Made by a program: the position numbers and the translations under genes
Source: CAZAQB01 sp964487155
GTDB taxonomy: Bacteria > Pseudomonadota > Gammaproteobacteria > Nitrococcales > Nitrococcaceae
DNA length: 18,828 nt
Assembly: GCA_964487155.1 (NCBI GenBank)
Contig: CAZAQB010000062.1
Coordinates: 1-18,828 of the forward strand
Direction: 5' to 3'
Shown: in pieces, positions 1 to 7,538 of the stretch
Layout of the letters: the number at the start of each line of letters is the position of its first letter
Position numbering within the stretch: position 1 is the first letter of the stretch
The notes under the pieces: generated by a model
Seen by the model: the letters and a program-made list of their open reading frames with translations, nothing else
Databases searched by the model: none
Told to the model about the DNA's origin: nothing

Positions 1-405
1 AAGGGCACCCGCATCGGCGTCTCCATCTGCTACGAGGTGACCTTCGGCGACGAGGTGGCCGCCGCCCTGCCGCAGGCGGAACTGCTGCTGAACGTCTCCA
101 ACGACGGCTGGTTCGGGGATTCCCTGGCGCCCCACCAGCACCTGGAGATGGCCCGCATGCGCGCCCTGGAGACTGGCCGGCCCATGCTGCGGGCCACCAA
201 TACCGGCATCAGCGCCCTCATCGACCATCGGGGCCGGGTGCTGGAGCGCAGCCCCCTGTTCGAGCCGGCGGCCCTGGAGGGGAAGGTCCAACCGCGCCGG
301 GGGACCACCCCCTACGTGGCGTGGACCGACTGGCCGGTGGTGGGAGTGACCTTCGCCGGCTTGCTGGGGGTCGCAGCCGCGGCGATGCGCCGGGGCACCC
401 CGTAG
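1..405 (+). CDS. lnt: Apolipoprotein N-acyltransferase, C-terminal part (partial)
   Basis: This is the last 134 codons of Lnt, the inner-membrane enzyme that adds the third acyl chain to the N-terminal cysteine of lipoproteins. The gene starts before the window and ends at a TAG. The visible part is the end of the carbon-nitrogen hydrolase domain. It opens with GVSICYE, whose cysteine (visible codon 10) matches the family's catalytic nucleophile, then continues with NVSNDGWFGDS and the family-typical RALETGRPMLRATNTG. A final hydrophobic stretch (WPVVGVTFAGLLGVAAAAM) fits the last membrane helix of the family. The glutamate and lysine of the triad lie upstream and cannot be checked. The reading frame is intact to the stop. 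Only palindromic non-coding DNA follows, so this gene probably ends its transcription unit. Confidence 0.95.
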   Translation, partial: KGTRIGVSICYEVTFGDEVAAALPQAELLLNVSNDGWFGDSLAPHQHLEMARMRALETGRPMLRATNTGISALIDHRGRVLERSPLFEPAALEGKVQPRRGTTPYVAWTDWPVVGVTFAGLLGVAAAAMRRGTP

Positions 406-406
406 C

Positions 407-431
407 TCACGTTGCGCGTAGCGCTACGTGA
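407..431 (+). terminator. Hairpin immediately after the lnt stop, possible terminator
   Basis: Bases 407-417 pair with 421-431 as an 11-bp stem with one T-T mismatch around a 3-base loop. The hairpin begins one base after the lnt stop codon. No T-run follows it, so it is not a canonical intrinsic terminator. It could block 3' exonucleases or be a degenerate member of the palindromic repeats that follow. The hairpin is directly visible; its role is inferred. Confidence 0.3.
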
Positions 432-451
432 CGTCTTGGCTCAACGAAGAC

Positions 452-484
452 GGCGGGTTTCGCTCCGCTCTACCCACCCTACAC
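452..484. repeat. REP-like palindromic element
   Basis: GGCGGGT (452-458) pairs with ACCCACC (472-478), a 7-bp stem with one mismatch, around a loop rich in CGCTC. On the minus strand the element reads as GTAGGGTGGGTAGAGCG followed by GAGCGAAACCCGCC. That form resembles interspersed extragenic palindromes that I recall from several GC-rich proteobacteria. Only one copy lies in this window, so its repeat status rests on recalled resemblance rather than on repetition seen here. Confidence 0.5.
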
Positions 485-519
485 GCGGGCATCGGCGCAG
501 CTCCGCCTCAGTCAGGGGA

Positions 520-622
520 CGCCGGATGCGGCGCTTCGCGCCTTATCCGGCCTACGCGGCCTCGGCCGCACCCCGGGGCCTGGGCGAAGCGCGTAGGCCG
601 GATAAGCGAAGCGCATCCGGCG
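520..622. repeat. BIME-like pair of inverted REP units
   Basis: Two related palindromic units face each other. In unit 1 (520-556), GCCGGAT (521-527) pairs with ATCCGGC (545-551), with an inner GGCG/CGCC stem (530-533 with 539-542). In unit 2 (592-622), GCCGGAT (597-603) pairs with ATCCGGC (615-621). The units are inverted copies of each other: bases 543-557 are the exact reverse complement of 591-605 (15 bp), and 521-530 of 612-621 (10 bp). The GCCGGAT..ATCCGGCCTACG core closely resembles the classic enterobacterial REP/PU sequence. Such elements can stabilise mRNA 3' ends, bind gyrase or IHF, or be mobilised by RAYT (TnpA_REP) enzymes. No RAYT gene is in the window. Confidence 0.75.
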
Positions 623-648
623 TCTTCGGGGTGTGACGGCACGCGGGG

Positions 649-1188
649 TCACCCCGCCCCGGACTCGTCCGCGGATACCGGCCGGCGGTACACCGTGCCG
701 TGACACCGGGGGCAGGGCGGGATGCGTCCGGGCTTGCTGTACTGCAGGGTTTCGCCGCAGCCGTCGCAGACCAGGGCCCCGGGGCCGGCGATCTCGCCGG
801 TGTGGTACTCGGCGGCCCGCTGCAGCTGGTGCTGGAGCTCGATCCACTCCAGACGGGTGCGGTCGGCGACGCTGGCGAAGCGATCCCAGACCCAGTTCTC
901 CACCAGCTGCAGGTCCATCTGCAGCCAGCCGCTCAGGTCGTCGTCGGTGGTGGCGGAGTACTGGGCCGCCTCCTCCACGTCGCGCTGCAGGTAGCCGGCG
1001 ATGCGGTCGGCTTCTTCCCGGGTCAGCTCACCCAGTTCCACGGTCTTGTCCCTGGCGGCCTCGAGGGCGTCACGCAGCCGCGTACGTCCCTGCTCGCCGG
1101 CCTGTTCCATGAAGGCCCGCAGCCGGTCCAGCATGCGCTCGTAACCGCGTACGTGGTGGTCCTGGTCCCGGGACTTGTCCTCGGTCAT
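649..1188 (-). CDS. ybeL: YbeL-like zinc-ribbon protein (DUF1451 family)
   Basis: A 179-residue soluble protein with no signal peptide or membrane helix. Residues 10-130 are charged and predicted mostly helical (RGYERMLDRLRAFM near the N-terminus, TRLEWIELQHQLQRAAEYHTGE later). The C-terminal part carries a zinc ribbon built from CDGC (C141, C144) and CPRC (C159, C162). This organisation matches E. coli YbeL, and the divergent placement next to leuS is also the E. coli arrangement. I chose the ATG at 1188 because a GGAGAG ribosome-binding site sits just upstream; an in-frame ATG 35 codons earlier gives only low-complexity sequence. Its biochemical function is unknown. The family assignment is firm, while the gene symbol rests on synteny and architecture. 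Confidence 0.85.
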   Translation of the reverse strand: MTEDKSRDQDHHVRGYERMLDRLRAFMEQAGEQGRTRLRDALEAARDKTVELGELTREEADRIAGYLQRDVEEAAQYSATTDDDLSGWLQMDLQLVENWVWDRFASVADRTRLEWIELQHQLQRAAEYHTGEIAGPGALVCDGCGETLQYSKPGRIPPCPRCHGTVYRRPVSADESGAG

Positions 1189-1238
1189 GATGGCTCTCCG
1201 CCTGGTGGGGGTTGGCGCGCGCGCCGGCTGCACTCTCC

Positions 1239-1267
1239 ATTCTGGCCCAGCCGCCCGCCGGCACCAA
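1239..1267 (-). promoter_or_regulatory. Possible sigma70-type promoter for the zinc-ribbon gene
   Basis: On the minus strand, TTGGTG (1262-1267) and CAGAAT (1239-1244) are separated by exactly 17 bases. They share three and four bases with the -35 and -10 consensus. The start of transcription would lie near 1231, giving a leader of about 43 bases. The match is only moderate, and in DNA this GC-rich such boxes can arise by chance. Confidence 0.3.
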
Positions 1268-1273
1268 CTACCC

Positions 1274-1303
1274 TGGAGCGCCTCGCGTGGCATGCGCTAT
1301 GCT
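1274..1303 (+). promoter_or_regulatory. Weak candidate promoter for the leuS gene cluster
   Basis: TATGCT at 1298-1303 is a plausible -10 box, but the spaced -35 (TGGAGC at 1274-1279, 18-base spacer) matches consensus at only three positions. It lies about 60 bases before the leuS ATG, in the 177-base divergent region where a promoter for the downstream series is expected. I saw no T-box, leucine-rich leader peptide or attenuator in this region. Treat this as a suggestion only. Confidence 0.2.
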
Positions 1304-1365
1304 CCGCAGTCCGCCGGCCCCTGGGGCCGCGCTCCTCTTCCTTTCCGACAGACATAGCGAAGACC

Positions 1366-3963
1366 ATGGACCAGAACTACAGCCCCGAGGCGGTGGAAAC
1401 CGAGGCCCAGCACTACTGGGCCGAGCAGGGCAGCTTCCAGGTCAACGAGGATCCGGAGCGGGAGAAGTTCTACTGCCTGTGCATGTTTCCCTACCCCAGC
1501 GGCCGGCTGCACATGGGCCATGTGCGCAACTACACCATCGGCGACGTGGTGACCCGCTACCAGCGCATGCGCGGGCGCAACGTGCTCCAGCCCATGGGCT
1601 GGGACGCCTTCGGCCTGCCGGCGGAGAACGCCGCCATGCAGAACCGGGTGCCGCCGGGGCGCTGGACCCGCGAGAACATCGCCTACATGAAGGGCCAGCT
1701 CCAGCGGCTGGGTTTCGGCTACGACTGGAGCCGCGAGCTGGCCACCTGCGACCCCGACTATTACCGCTGGGAGCAGTGGCTGTTCACCCGGCTGTTCCGC
1801 AAGGGGCTCGCCTACAAGAAGTCCGCCGAGGTGAACTGGGATCCCGTCGACCAGACCGTGCTGGCCAACGAGCAGGTCATAGACGGCCGCGGCTGGCGCT
1901 CCGGGGCGCCGGTGGAGCGCCGCGAGATCCCCCAGTGGTTCATCCGCATCACCGCCTACGCCGAGGAGCTGCTGGCCGACCTGGACCGCCTGCCGGGCTG
2001 GCCGGAGGCGGTGAAGACCATGCAGCGCAACTGGATCGGCCGCTCCGAGGGCCTGGAGCTGGACTTTCCCCTGGCCGGCGGCGGCGAGCCGCTGCGCGTC
2101 TACACCACCCGGCCGGACACCATCTTCGGCGCTACCTTCATGGCGGTGGCCGCCAACCACCCGCTGGCCCTGGCCCGGGCCGAGGACGACCCGGAGGTGG
2201 CTGCCTTCGTGGAGAGGTGCCGCCGGGGCGGCACCTCCGAGGCGGAGCTTGAGCTGATGGAAAAGCGCGGCCTGCCCCTGGGGGTGGACGCCGTGAACCC
2301 GCTCTCCGGCGAGCGTATCCCGGTGTACGTTGCCAACTTCGTGCTGATGACCTACGGCACCGGCGCCATCATGGCGGTGCCGGCCCACGACGAGCGCGAC
2401 CACGCCTTCGCCGTCAAGTACGGCCTGCCCATCCGCCAGTCGGTAGGCCCCGCCGACGCCAGCCCCGTGGACGTCCAGGCCGAGGCCTGGGTGGCCAGGC
2501 AGGACCTGGTGACCGTGGACTCCGGCGAGTTCACCGGCCTGGATTTCCGCATGGCCTTTGACCGCATCGCGGAATTTGTGGAGTCGCGGGGCATCGGCCG
2601 GCGCACGGTGAACTACCGGCTGCGGGATTGGCTGGTCTCCCGGCAGCGCTACTGGGGCTGCCCGGTGCCCATCATCAACTGCCCGGACTGCGGGGCGGTG
2701 CCGGTGCCGGATGAGGATCTGCCGGTGGTGCTGCCCGAGGACGTGGCCGTGGAGGGCGCCGGCTCGCCGCTGGCGCGCATGCCGGAGTTCTACCGCACCG
2801 TCTGCCCGGAGTGCGGCGGCCCGGCGGAGCGGGAGACCGATACCTTCGACACCTTCTTCGAGTCCTCCTGGTACTTCGCCCGCTTCGCCTGCCCGGGGTC
2901 GGACCAGGCGATGCTGGATGGGCGCGCCGAGTACTGGCTGCCGGTGGACCAGTACATCGGCGGCATCGAGCATGCCATCCTGCACCTGCTCTACGCCCGC
3001 TTCTTCCAGAAGCTGATGCGCGACGAGGGCCTGTCCGGCGTGGACGAGCCGTTCACCAACCTGCTCACGCAGGGCATGGTGGTGGCCCAGACCTTCTACC
3101 GGGACGAACCCGGCGGCCGGCGGCGCTGGTTCGCCCCCGCCGAGGTGGAGGTTGACCGCGACGAGCGCGGCGCCATCATCGCTGCCCGGGCCCTCGCCGA
3201 CGGCGCCCCGGTGGCTCTGGGTGGTGTCGAGAAGATGTCCAAGTCCAAGAACAACGGCGTCGACCCCCAGGCCATGATCGAGCGCTACGGGGCGGACACG
3301 GTGCGCCTGTACATGATGTTCACCGCGCCGCCGGACCAGGCCCTGGAGTGGAACGACACCGCCGTGGAGGGGGCCTACCGCTTCCTGCGCCGGCTCTGGA
3401 ACCTGGTGCACCGCCACCTGGAGGCCGCAGGCGAGGTGCCGGCCCTGGAGGCCGGCGCCCTGGACGCCCAGCAGCGCGAGCTTCGCCGCAAGGTCCACGA
3501 GACCCTGGCCAAGGCCGGCGACGACATCGGCCGGCGCTTCACCTTCAATACCGCCATTGCCGCCGCCATGGAGCTGTGCAACGCCCTGGGCCGGTTCCAG
3601 GACGACACGCCCCGGGGCCGGGCGGTCATGCAGGAGGCCCTGGAGGCCGTGGTGCTGATCCTGGCCCCCATCGCCCCCCACATCACCCACCGGTTGTGGT
3701 GCGAGCTGGGCCACGCCGCCGCCGCGCTGGACGCCCCCTGGCCGGAGCCGGACCCGGCCGCCCTGGAGCGCGACCAGTTGGAACTGGTGGTGCAGGTCAA
3801 CGGCAAGCTGCGCGGGCGCATCAATGTGGCGGCCGGCGCAGCGGAAGACGACATCCGCAACGCCGCCCTGGCCGACGAGAACGTGCGCCGTTTCACCGAG
3901 GGCAAGACCCTGCAGCGGGTGGTGGTGGTGCCCGGCCGGCTGGTGAACGTGGTGGCGCGGTGA
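1366..3963 (+). CDS. leuS: Leucyl-tRNA synthetase
   Basis: A cytoplasmic class I aminoacyl-tRNA synthetase that charges tRNA-Leu. It has 865 residues (E. coli about 860). The HIGH signature appears as HMGH (residues 49-52) within the PYPSGRLHMGHVRNYTIGD block, and the KMSKS loop is at 623-627. The inserted CP1 editing domain is present: the threonine-rich TTRPDT segment (T247, T248, T252) and the aspartate of AHDERD (D345) line up with the residues that clear misactivated amino acids in E. coli LeuRS. A zinc-binding-like pair of CxxC motifs (CPDCG and CPECG) lies between the catalytic blocks. The open frame extends far upstream, but that part overlaps the opposite-strand zinc-ribbon gene. The ATG at 1366 gives the conserved MDQNYSPEAVE start. 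Its ribosome-binding site is weak. It is the first gene of the cluster, and its stop overlaps the next start by one base (TGATG). Confidence 0.98.
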   Translation: MDQNYSPEAVETEAQHYWAEQGSFQVNEDPEREKFYCLCMFPYPSGRLHMGHVRNYTIGDVVTRYQRMRGRNVLQPMGWDAFGLPAENAAMQNRVPPGRWTRENIAYMKGQLQRLGFGYDWSRELATCDPDYYRWEQWLFTRLFRKGLAYKKSAEVNWDPVDQTVLANEQVIDGRGWRSGAPVERREIPQWFIRITAYAEELLADLDRLPGWPEAVKTMQRNWIGRSEGLELDFPLAGGGEPLRVYTTRPDTIFGATFMAVAANHPLALARAEDDPEVAAFVERCRRGGTSEAELELMEKRGLPLGVDAVNPLSGERIPVYVANFVLMTYGTGAIMAVPAHDERDHAFAVKYGLPIRQSVGPADASPVDVQAEAWVARQDLVTVDSGEFTGLDFRMAFDRIAEFVESRGIGRRTVNYRLRDWLVSRQRYWGCPVPIINCPDCGAVPVPDEDLPVVLPEDVAVEGAGSPLARMPEFYRTVCPECGGPAERETDTFDTFFESSWYFARFACPGSDQAMLDGRAEYWLPVDQYIGGIEHAILHLLYARFFQKLMRDEGLSGVDEPFTNLLTQGMVVAQTFYRDEPGGRRRWFAPAEVEVDRDERGAIIAARALADGAPVALGGVEKMSKSKNNGVDPQAMIERYGADTVRLYMMFTAPPDQALEWNDTAVEGAYRFLRRLWNLVHRHLEAAGEVPALEAGALDAQQRELRRKVHETLAKAGDDIGRRFTFNTAIAAAMELCNALGRFQDDTPRGRAVMQEALEAVVLILAPIAPHITHRLWCELGHAAAALDAPWPEPDPAALERDQLELVVQVNGKLRGRINVAAGAAEDDIRNAALADENVRRFTEGKTLQRVVVVPGRLVNVVAR

Positions 3964-4463
3964 TGCGCCTGCTGCGGGCGGCTCTGCTGGCGCTGCTGGC
4001 GCTGTCCATGGCCGGCTGCGGCTGGCACCTGCGCGGCAGCGGCGCCAGTGCCCAGGGCCTGGACGGCGCCGCCATCGCCCTGGCCTCGCGCATTCCCGAT
4101 CCGGCCCTGGAGCGCCGGGTGACCCGCGAGCTGCAGACCTATGGCGCCCGGGTGGTGGCCGCCGAGGCCCCGGCGGATGCGACGGTGGAGCTGCTGGGCG
4201 AGTCCCTCGGGCAGCGGGTGTCCTCGGTCACCGCCGGCGCCGACGTGCGCCAGTACGACCTCACCTACACCCTGCGCTACCGGGTGCGCACGCCGGAGGA
4301 CGCCGAGGCCGGCGACGGGCGCTCGGTGATCGCCACCCGCACCTATCAGGCCGACCCCAACGATCCGCTGGTGAACCAGTCGCGCCGGGAGCGGGCCAGC
4401 GATGAACTGCGCACCGAGGCGGTGGGCCAGCTGGCCGCCCGCATCGGCGCTGCGCTGCGCTGA
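3963..4463 (+). CDS. lptE: LPS-assembly lipoprotein LptE
   Basis: The outer-membrane lipoprotein that plugs the LptD barrel and helps insert lipopolysaccharide into the outer leaflet. It has 166 residues, somewhat shorter than E. coli LptE (about 193). An N-terminal hydrophobic signal (MRLLRAALLALLALS) leads to a lipobox MAGC, with C19 as the predicted lipidated residue, followed at once by the diagnostic GWHLRG. The rest is the small alpha/beta LptE fold, with typical segments such as VRQYDLTYTLRYRV and ATRTYQADPNDPLVNQSRRE. The start ATG overlaps the leuS stop (TGATG) and the stop overlaps the holA start in the same way, so translation is probably coupled. The gene order leuS-lptE-holA is shared with E. 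coli. Confidence 0.95.
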   Translation: MRLLRAALLALLALSMAGCGWHLRGSGASAQGLDGAAIALASRIPDPALERRVTRELQTYGARVVAAEAPADATVELLGESLGQRVSSVTAGADVRQYDLTYTLRYRVRTPEDAEAGDGRSVIATRTYQADPNDPLVNQSRRERASDELRTEAVGQLAARIGAALR

Positions 4464-5491
4464 TGGCCCAGTTGCGCCCGGGCGACCTGAAGGGGTCTCT
4501 GGCCCGCGGGCTGGCCCCGGTCTACCTGGTGGCCGGCGATGAGCCGCTGTTGCTGGAGGAGGCGCTGGACGCCATCCGCGCCGCCGCCCGCGCCGCCGGC
4601 TGCGAAGAGCGCGAGGTGCTCCACGCCGACGGCAGCTTCGACTGGGGCCGGCTGGCCGGCAGCGGCGCCAGCCTGTCGCTGTTCTCCCAGCGCCGCCTGC
4701 TGGAGCTGCGCCTGCCCGGCAGCAAGCCCGGCGTGGAAGGCGGCAAGGCGCTGGCGCAGTGGTGCGCGGCGCCGCCGGACGACGTGGTGCTGGTCGTCGC
4801 AGCCGGGCGCCTTGACTCCAGGGCCCGCAACAGCGCCTGGGTGAAGGCGCTCGCCCGGGCCGGTCACTTCCTCTACGCCTGGCCGGTGGAGGGTTCGGAT
4901 CTGCCCCGCTGGATCACCGCCCGGGCCGCCGCCGCCGGGCTGCGCCTGGATCGTGACGCCGCGGCGCTGCTGGCGGCGCGCTCCGAGGGCAACCTGCTGG
5001 CCGCCGCCCAGGAGGTGGACAAGCTGGTGCTGCAAAACGGCGAGGGCAGCGCCGACGTCGAGCTGGTGCAGCGGGCGGTGGCCGACAATGCCCGCTTCGG
5101 TGTATTCGACCTCAGCCAGGCGGTGCTGGAGGGCCGCGGCCGCCGGGCGGTGCGGGTACTGGACGCCCTGCGCCAGGAGGGCACCGAGCCCCCCGTCGTG
5201 CTGTGGGGCCTGGCCCGGGAGCTGCGTGCCGCCGCCCGCCTCGCGGCGGGGGAGGCCGGCGCCGCCGGCCCCGGCCCTCCGCGCCGCAACCAGGCACTGT
5301 CCCGGGCCGCCGGCCGCGCGCCGGTCGGCCGCTGGCGCGACCTGCTGCGCGCCGCCGCCCGTGTCGACCGGGTGCTGAAGGGCGCCGAGCCCGGCAGCCC
5401 CTGGGACGAATTGGTAAACTTGGCCCTCGAAATCGCCGCCGCCGCCGGCGGCGCCGCGGCCCCCAGACCAGGAGTTCCGCCCGCCCCATGA
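4463..5491 (+). CDS. holA: DNA polymerase III delta subunit
   Basis: The delta subunit of the clamp loader, which opens the beta sliding clamp during loading on DNA. Its 342 residues equal the usual length (E. coli 343). The conserved N-terminal segment LAPVYLVAGDEPLLLEEALDAIR matches the family start. The middle carries the AAA+-like fold with ARSEGNLLAAAQEVDKLVL, and a FGVFDLSQAVLEG segment leads into the C-terminal collar domain. As expected for delta, no Walker A motif is seen. The ATG overlaps the lptE stop by one base, and the stop overlaps the proA start (ATGA). The C-terminal section is very alanine-, arginine- and proline-rich, in line with the base composition, and appears intact. 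Confidence 0.95.
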   Translation: MAQLRPGDLKGSLARGLAPVYLVAGDEPLLLEEALDAIRAAARAAGCEEREVLHADGSFDWGRLAGSGASLSLFSQRRLLELRLPGSKPGVEGGKALAQWCAAPPDDVVLVVAAGRLDSRARNSAWVKALARAGHFLYAWPVEGSDLPRWITARAAAAGLRLDRDAAALLAARSEGNLLAAAQEVDKLVLQNGEGSADVELVQRAVADNARFGVFDLSQAVLEGRGRRAVRVLDALRQEGTEPPVVLWGLARELRAAARLAAGEAGAAGPGPPRRNQALSRAAGRAPVGRWRDLLRAAARVDRVLKGAEPGSPWDELVNLALEIAAAAGGAAAPRPGVPPAP

Positions 5492-6774
5492 CTGCCCAGG
5501 CCCAGGATCCCGCCGGCGCCGACGTGCGCGACTACATGCACACCCTCGGTACCCGGGCGCGCAGCGCCGCCCGGGCTGTGGCCCGCTCCGACACTGGCGT
5601 GCGCAATGCCGCCCTGGAGGCCATCGCCGCGGCCATCGAGGCCGGCCAGGCGGCGCTCGCCGAGGCCAACGCCGCGGATCTCGCCGCCGGGCGCAGCGCC
5701 GGGCTGGACGATGCGCTGATGGATCGCCTGGAGCTGACGCCCGCGCGCATCGCGGCCATGGCCGAGGGCCTGCGCCAGATCGCCGGCCTGCCGGACCCGG
5801 TGGGTCAAGTGAGCGATCTCGCCTACCGCCCGTCGGGCATCCAGGTGGGCCGCATGCGGGTGCCCCTGGGGGTGGTGGGCATCATCTACGAGTCCCGCCC
5901 GAACGTCACGGCGGATGCCGCCGGCCTGTGCCTGAAGTCCGGCAACGCGGCCATCCTGCGGGGCGGCTCCGAGGCCATCCGCTCCAACCGGGCCGTCGCC
6001 GCCTGCGTGGCCCGGGGCCTGGCCGCCGCCGGCTTGCCGGAGACTGCGGTGCAGGTGGTGGAGACCACCGACCGGGCGGCGGTGGGGGAACTGATCACCA
6101 TGAACGGCCAGGTGGACGTGCTGGTGCCGCGGGGCGGCAAGAGCCTCATCGAGCGCATCACCCGTGAGGCCACGGTGCCCATGATCAAGCACCTGGACGG
6201 GGTCTGCCACGTCTACATCGACGACCTGGCCGATCCGGACAAGGCCCTGGCGGTGGCGGTCAACGCCAAGACCCAGCGCCTGGGCACCTGCAACACCATG
6301 GAGACCCTGCTGCTGGCCGAGGGCATTGCCGAGCGCCTGCTGCCGGAGCTCGCCCGGCGCCTCACCGACGCCGGCGTCGAGCTGCGCGGCTGCCAGCGCA
6401 GCCGCGCTCTGGTGCCCGTCATGGGCGCTGCCACCGAGGCCGACTGGGCCGAGGAATACCTCGCCGCCATCCTGGCGGTGCGGGTGGTGGCGGATCTCGA
6501 CGCCGCCATCGAGCATATCGAGACCTGGGGGTCCCACCACACCGACGCCATCGTCACCGAGAGCTGGACCCGGGCGCGGCGTTTTCTGCGCGAGGTGGAC
6601 TCCAGCTCGGTGATGGTCAACGCCTCCACCCGCTTCGCCGACGGCTTCGAGTACGGCCTGGGCGCGGAGATCGGCATCAGCACCGACAAGCTCCACGCCC
6701 GTGGCCCGGTGGGCCTGGAAGGGCTGACCACCGTCAAGTACGTGGTGTTCGGCGACGGGCATGTGCGCTCGTGA
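5488..6774 (+). CDS. proA: Gamma-glutamyl phosphate reductase (proline biosynthesis)
   Basis: Reduces gamma-glutamyl phosphate with NADPH to glutamate-5-semialdehyde, the second step of proline synthesis. It has 428 residues (E. coli 417), with a slightly longer N-terminus. The aldehyde-dehydrogenase-superfamily fold is recognisable from GVVGIIYESRPNVTADAAGL, the LKSGNAAILRGGSEA block, and RLGTCNTMETLL containing the catalytic cysteine C268. The C-terminal EGLTTVKYVVFGDG is also typical. An AGGAG stretch lies 13 bases before the ATG, and the start also overlaps the holA stop (ATGA). The partner kinase gene proB is not in the window. A proA gene between holA and nadD is, from memory, also found in other gammaproteobacteria. 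Confidence 0.97.
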   Translation: MTAQAQDPAGADVRDYMHTLGTRARSAARAVARSDTGVRNAALEAIAAAIEAGQAALAEANAADLAAGRSAGLDDALMDRLELTPARIAAMAEGLRQIAGLPDPVGQVSDLAYRPSGIQVGRMRVPLGVVGIIYESRPNVTADAAGLCLKSGNAAILRGGSEAIRSNRAVAACVARGLAAAGLPETAVQVVETTDRAAVGELITMNGQVDVLVPRGGKSLIERITREATVPMIKHLDGVCHVYIDDLADPDKALAVAVNAKTQRLGTCNTMETLLLAEGIAERLLPELARRLTDAGVELRGCQRSRALVPVMGAATEADWAEEYLAAILAVRVVADLDAAIEHIETWGSHHTDAIVTESWTRARRFLREVDSSSVMVNASTRFADGFEYGLGAEIGISTDKLHARGPVGLEGLTTVKYVVFGDGHVRS

Positions 6775-7442
6775 GCGATTCGGCGGTCGCCGGCGGTGCC
6801 CCGGTGGGGCTGCTGGGGGGCACCTTCGATCCCATCCACCTGGGACATCTGCGCTGTGCCCTGGAGTTGCTGGAGGGCCTCGCCCTCGCGGAGCTGCGCC
6901 TGGTGCCGGGCCGCGTCCCGCCCCACCGGCTGCCGCCGCGGGCCCCGGCTGCCCTGCGCCTGGCGCTGGTGCAGCGCGCCGTGGCCGGCGTGCCCGGGTT
7001 GCGGGCCGACGACCGGGAATTGCGCCGGGACGGCCCGTCCTACACCGTGGATACCCTGGCGGAGGTGCGCGCCGAGCTCGGCAGCCGGCCGCTGTGCTTC
7101 GTGCTGGGCAGCGACGCCTTCCTGGGGCTGCCCACCTGGCACCGCTGGCGCGAGCTCACCGACCACGCCCACCTGGTGGTCATGGAGCGCCCGGGCAGCG
7201 GCGCCCAGGCCTGCCGCGAGCTGGCGCAGTGGCTGGCGCCGCGCCGCGCCCGGGCGGCCGGGCAGCTGCGCCGGGAGCCGGCCGGGCGCGTGCTGTTTTT
7301 TCCCGTAACGTCACTGGACATTTCCGCCTCGGTTCTGCGCCGGCGCCTCGCCCTCGGGCAGTCCGGGCGCTGGCTGCTGCCCGAGGCGGTGTGGAGCGAG
7401 ATCGCCGCCGGCCACGTGTACGGGTATCCTCAGGTGGAGTGA
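6771..7442 (+). CDS. nadD: Nicotinate-nucleotide adenylyltransferase
   Basis: Transfers AMP from ATP to nicotinate mononucleotide to make deamido-NAD, a core step of NAD synthesis. It has 223 residues, close to E. coli NadD (213). The nucleotidyltransferase signature GGTFDPIHLGH includes HxGH at residues 23-26. The second family motif appears as ISASVLRRRL from residue 184, a variant of the usual ISSTxIR. The middle segments DGPSYTVDTL and CFVLGSDAFLGLPTWHRW are typical. The start is GTG and overlaps the proA stop (GTGA), so initiation is likely coupled to proA. The next gene, rsfS, follows after 96 bases, as in the E. coli nadD-rsfS-rlmH region (with cobC between nadD and rsfS there). Confidence 0.96.
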   Translation: MSDSAVAGGAPVGLLGGTFDPIHLGHLRCALELLEGLALAELRLVPGRVPPHRLPPRAPAALRLALVQRAVAGVPGLRADDRELRRDGPSYTVDTLAEVRAELGSRPLCFVLGSDAFLGLPTWHRWRELTDHAHLVVMERPGSGAQACRELAQWLAPRRARAAGQLRREPAGRVLFFPVTSLDISASVLRRRLALGQSGRWLLPEAVWSEIAAGHVYGYPQVE

Positions 7443-7506
7443 TGTCCGCCGCAGCCGTGCCGGGCCGTTCGCACCGGGCGCGGCAGGCTGCGGGGACCAG
7501 GTCGGA

Positions 7507-7528
7507 CCGCCGGCGTCGGCGGAGGAGG
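7507..7528 (+). promoter_or_regulatory. Strong SD site with overlapping hairpin before rsfS
   Basis: GGAGGAGG (7521-7528) is one of the best Shine-Dalgarno matches in the window and lies 10 bases before a TTG codon at 7539, which decides the rsfS start. A 6-bp hairpin (CCGCCG 7507-7512, loop 7513-7516, CGGCGG 7517-7522) ends inside the first two Gs of this site and leaves AGGAGG free. It might modulate ribosome access, or it may simply reflect high GC. Confidence 0.45.
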
Positions 7529-7538
7529 TAGCACGCGC

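Noticed and set aside
700..1365. The leuS reading frame stays open about 220 codons upstream of the chosen ATG, suggesting an N-terminal fusion
   Set aside because: This stretch is antisense to the zinc-ribbon gene and its translation is low-complexity. LeuRS of normal length starts at 1366 with a conserved N-terminus.
1297..3714. An 805-codon open frame on the minus strand, opposite leuS
   Set aside because: Its translation is rich in His, Gly, Ala and Val with no family motif, which is the usual shadow of GC-rich coding DNA. leuS on the plus strand is certain.
5203..5487. In-frame extension of proA upstream into holA
   Set aside because: The extra residues are arginine- and proline-rich shadow sequence, and the ATG at 5488 gives a protein of the expected length.
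4873..6762. A 629-codon open frame on the minus strand, opposite holA and proA
   Set aside because: It crosses the boundary of two well-identified genes and shows no conserved motif.
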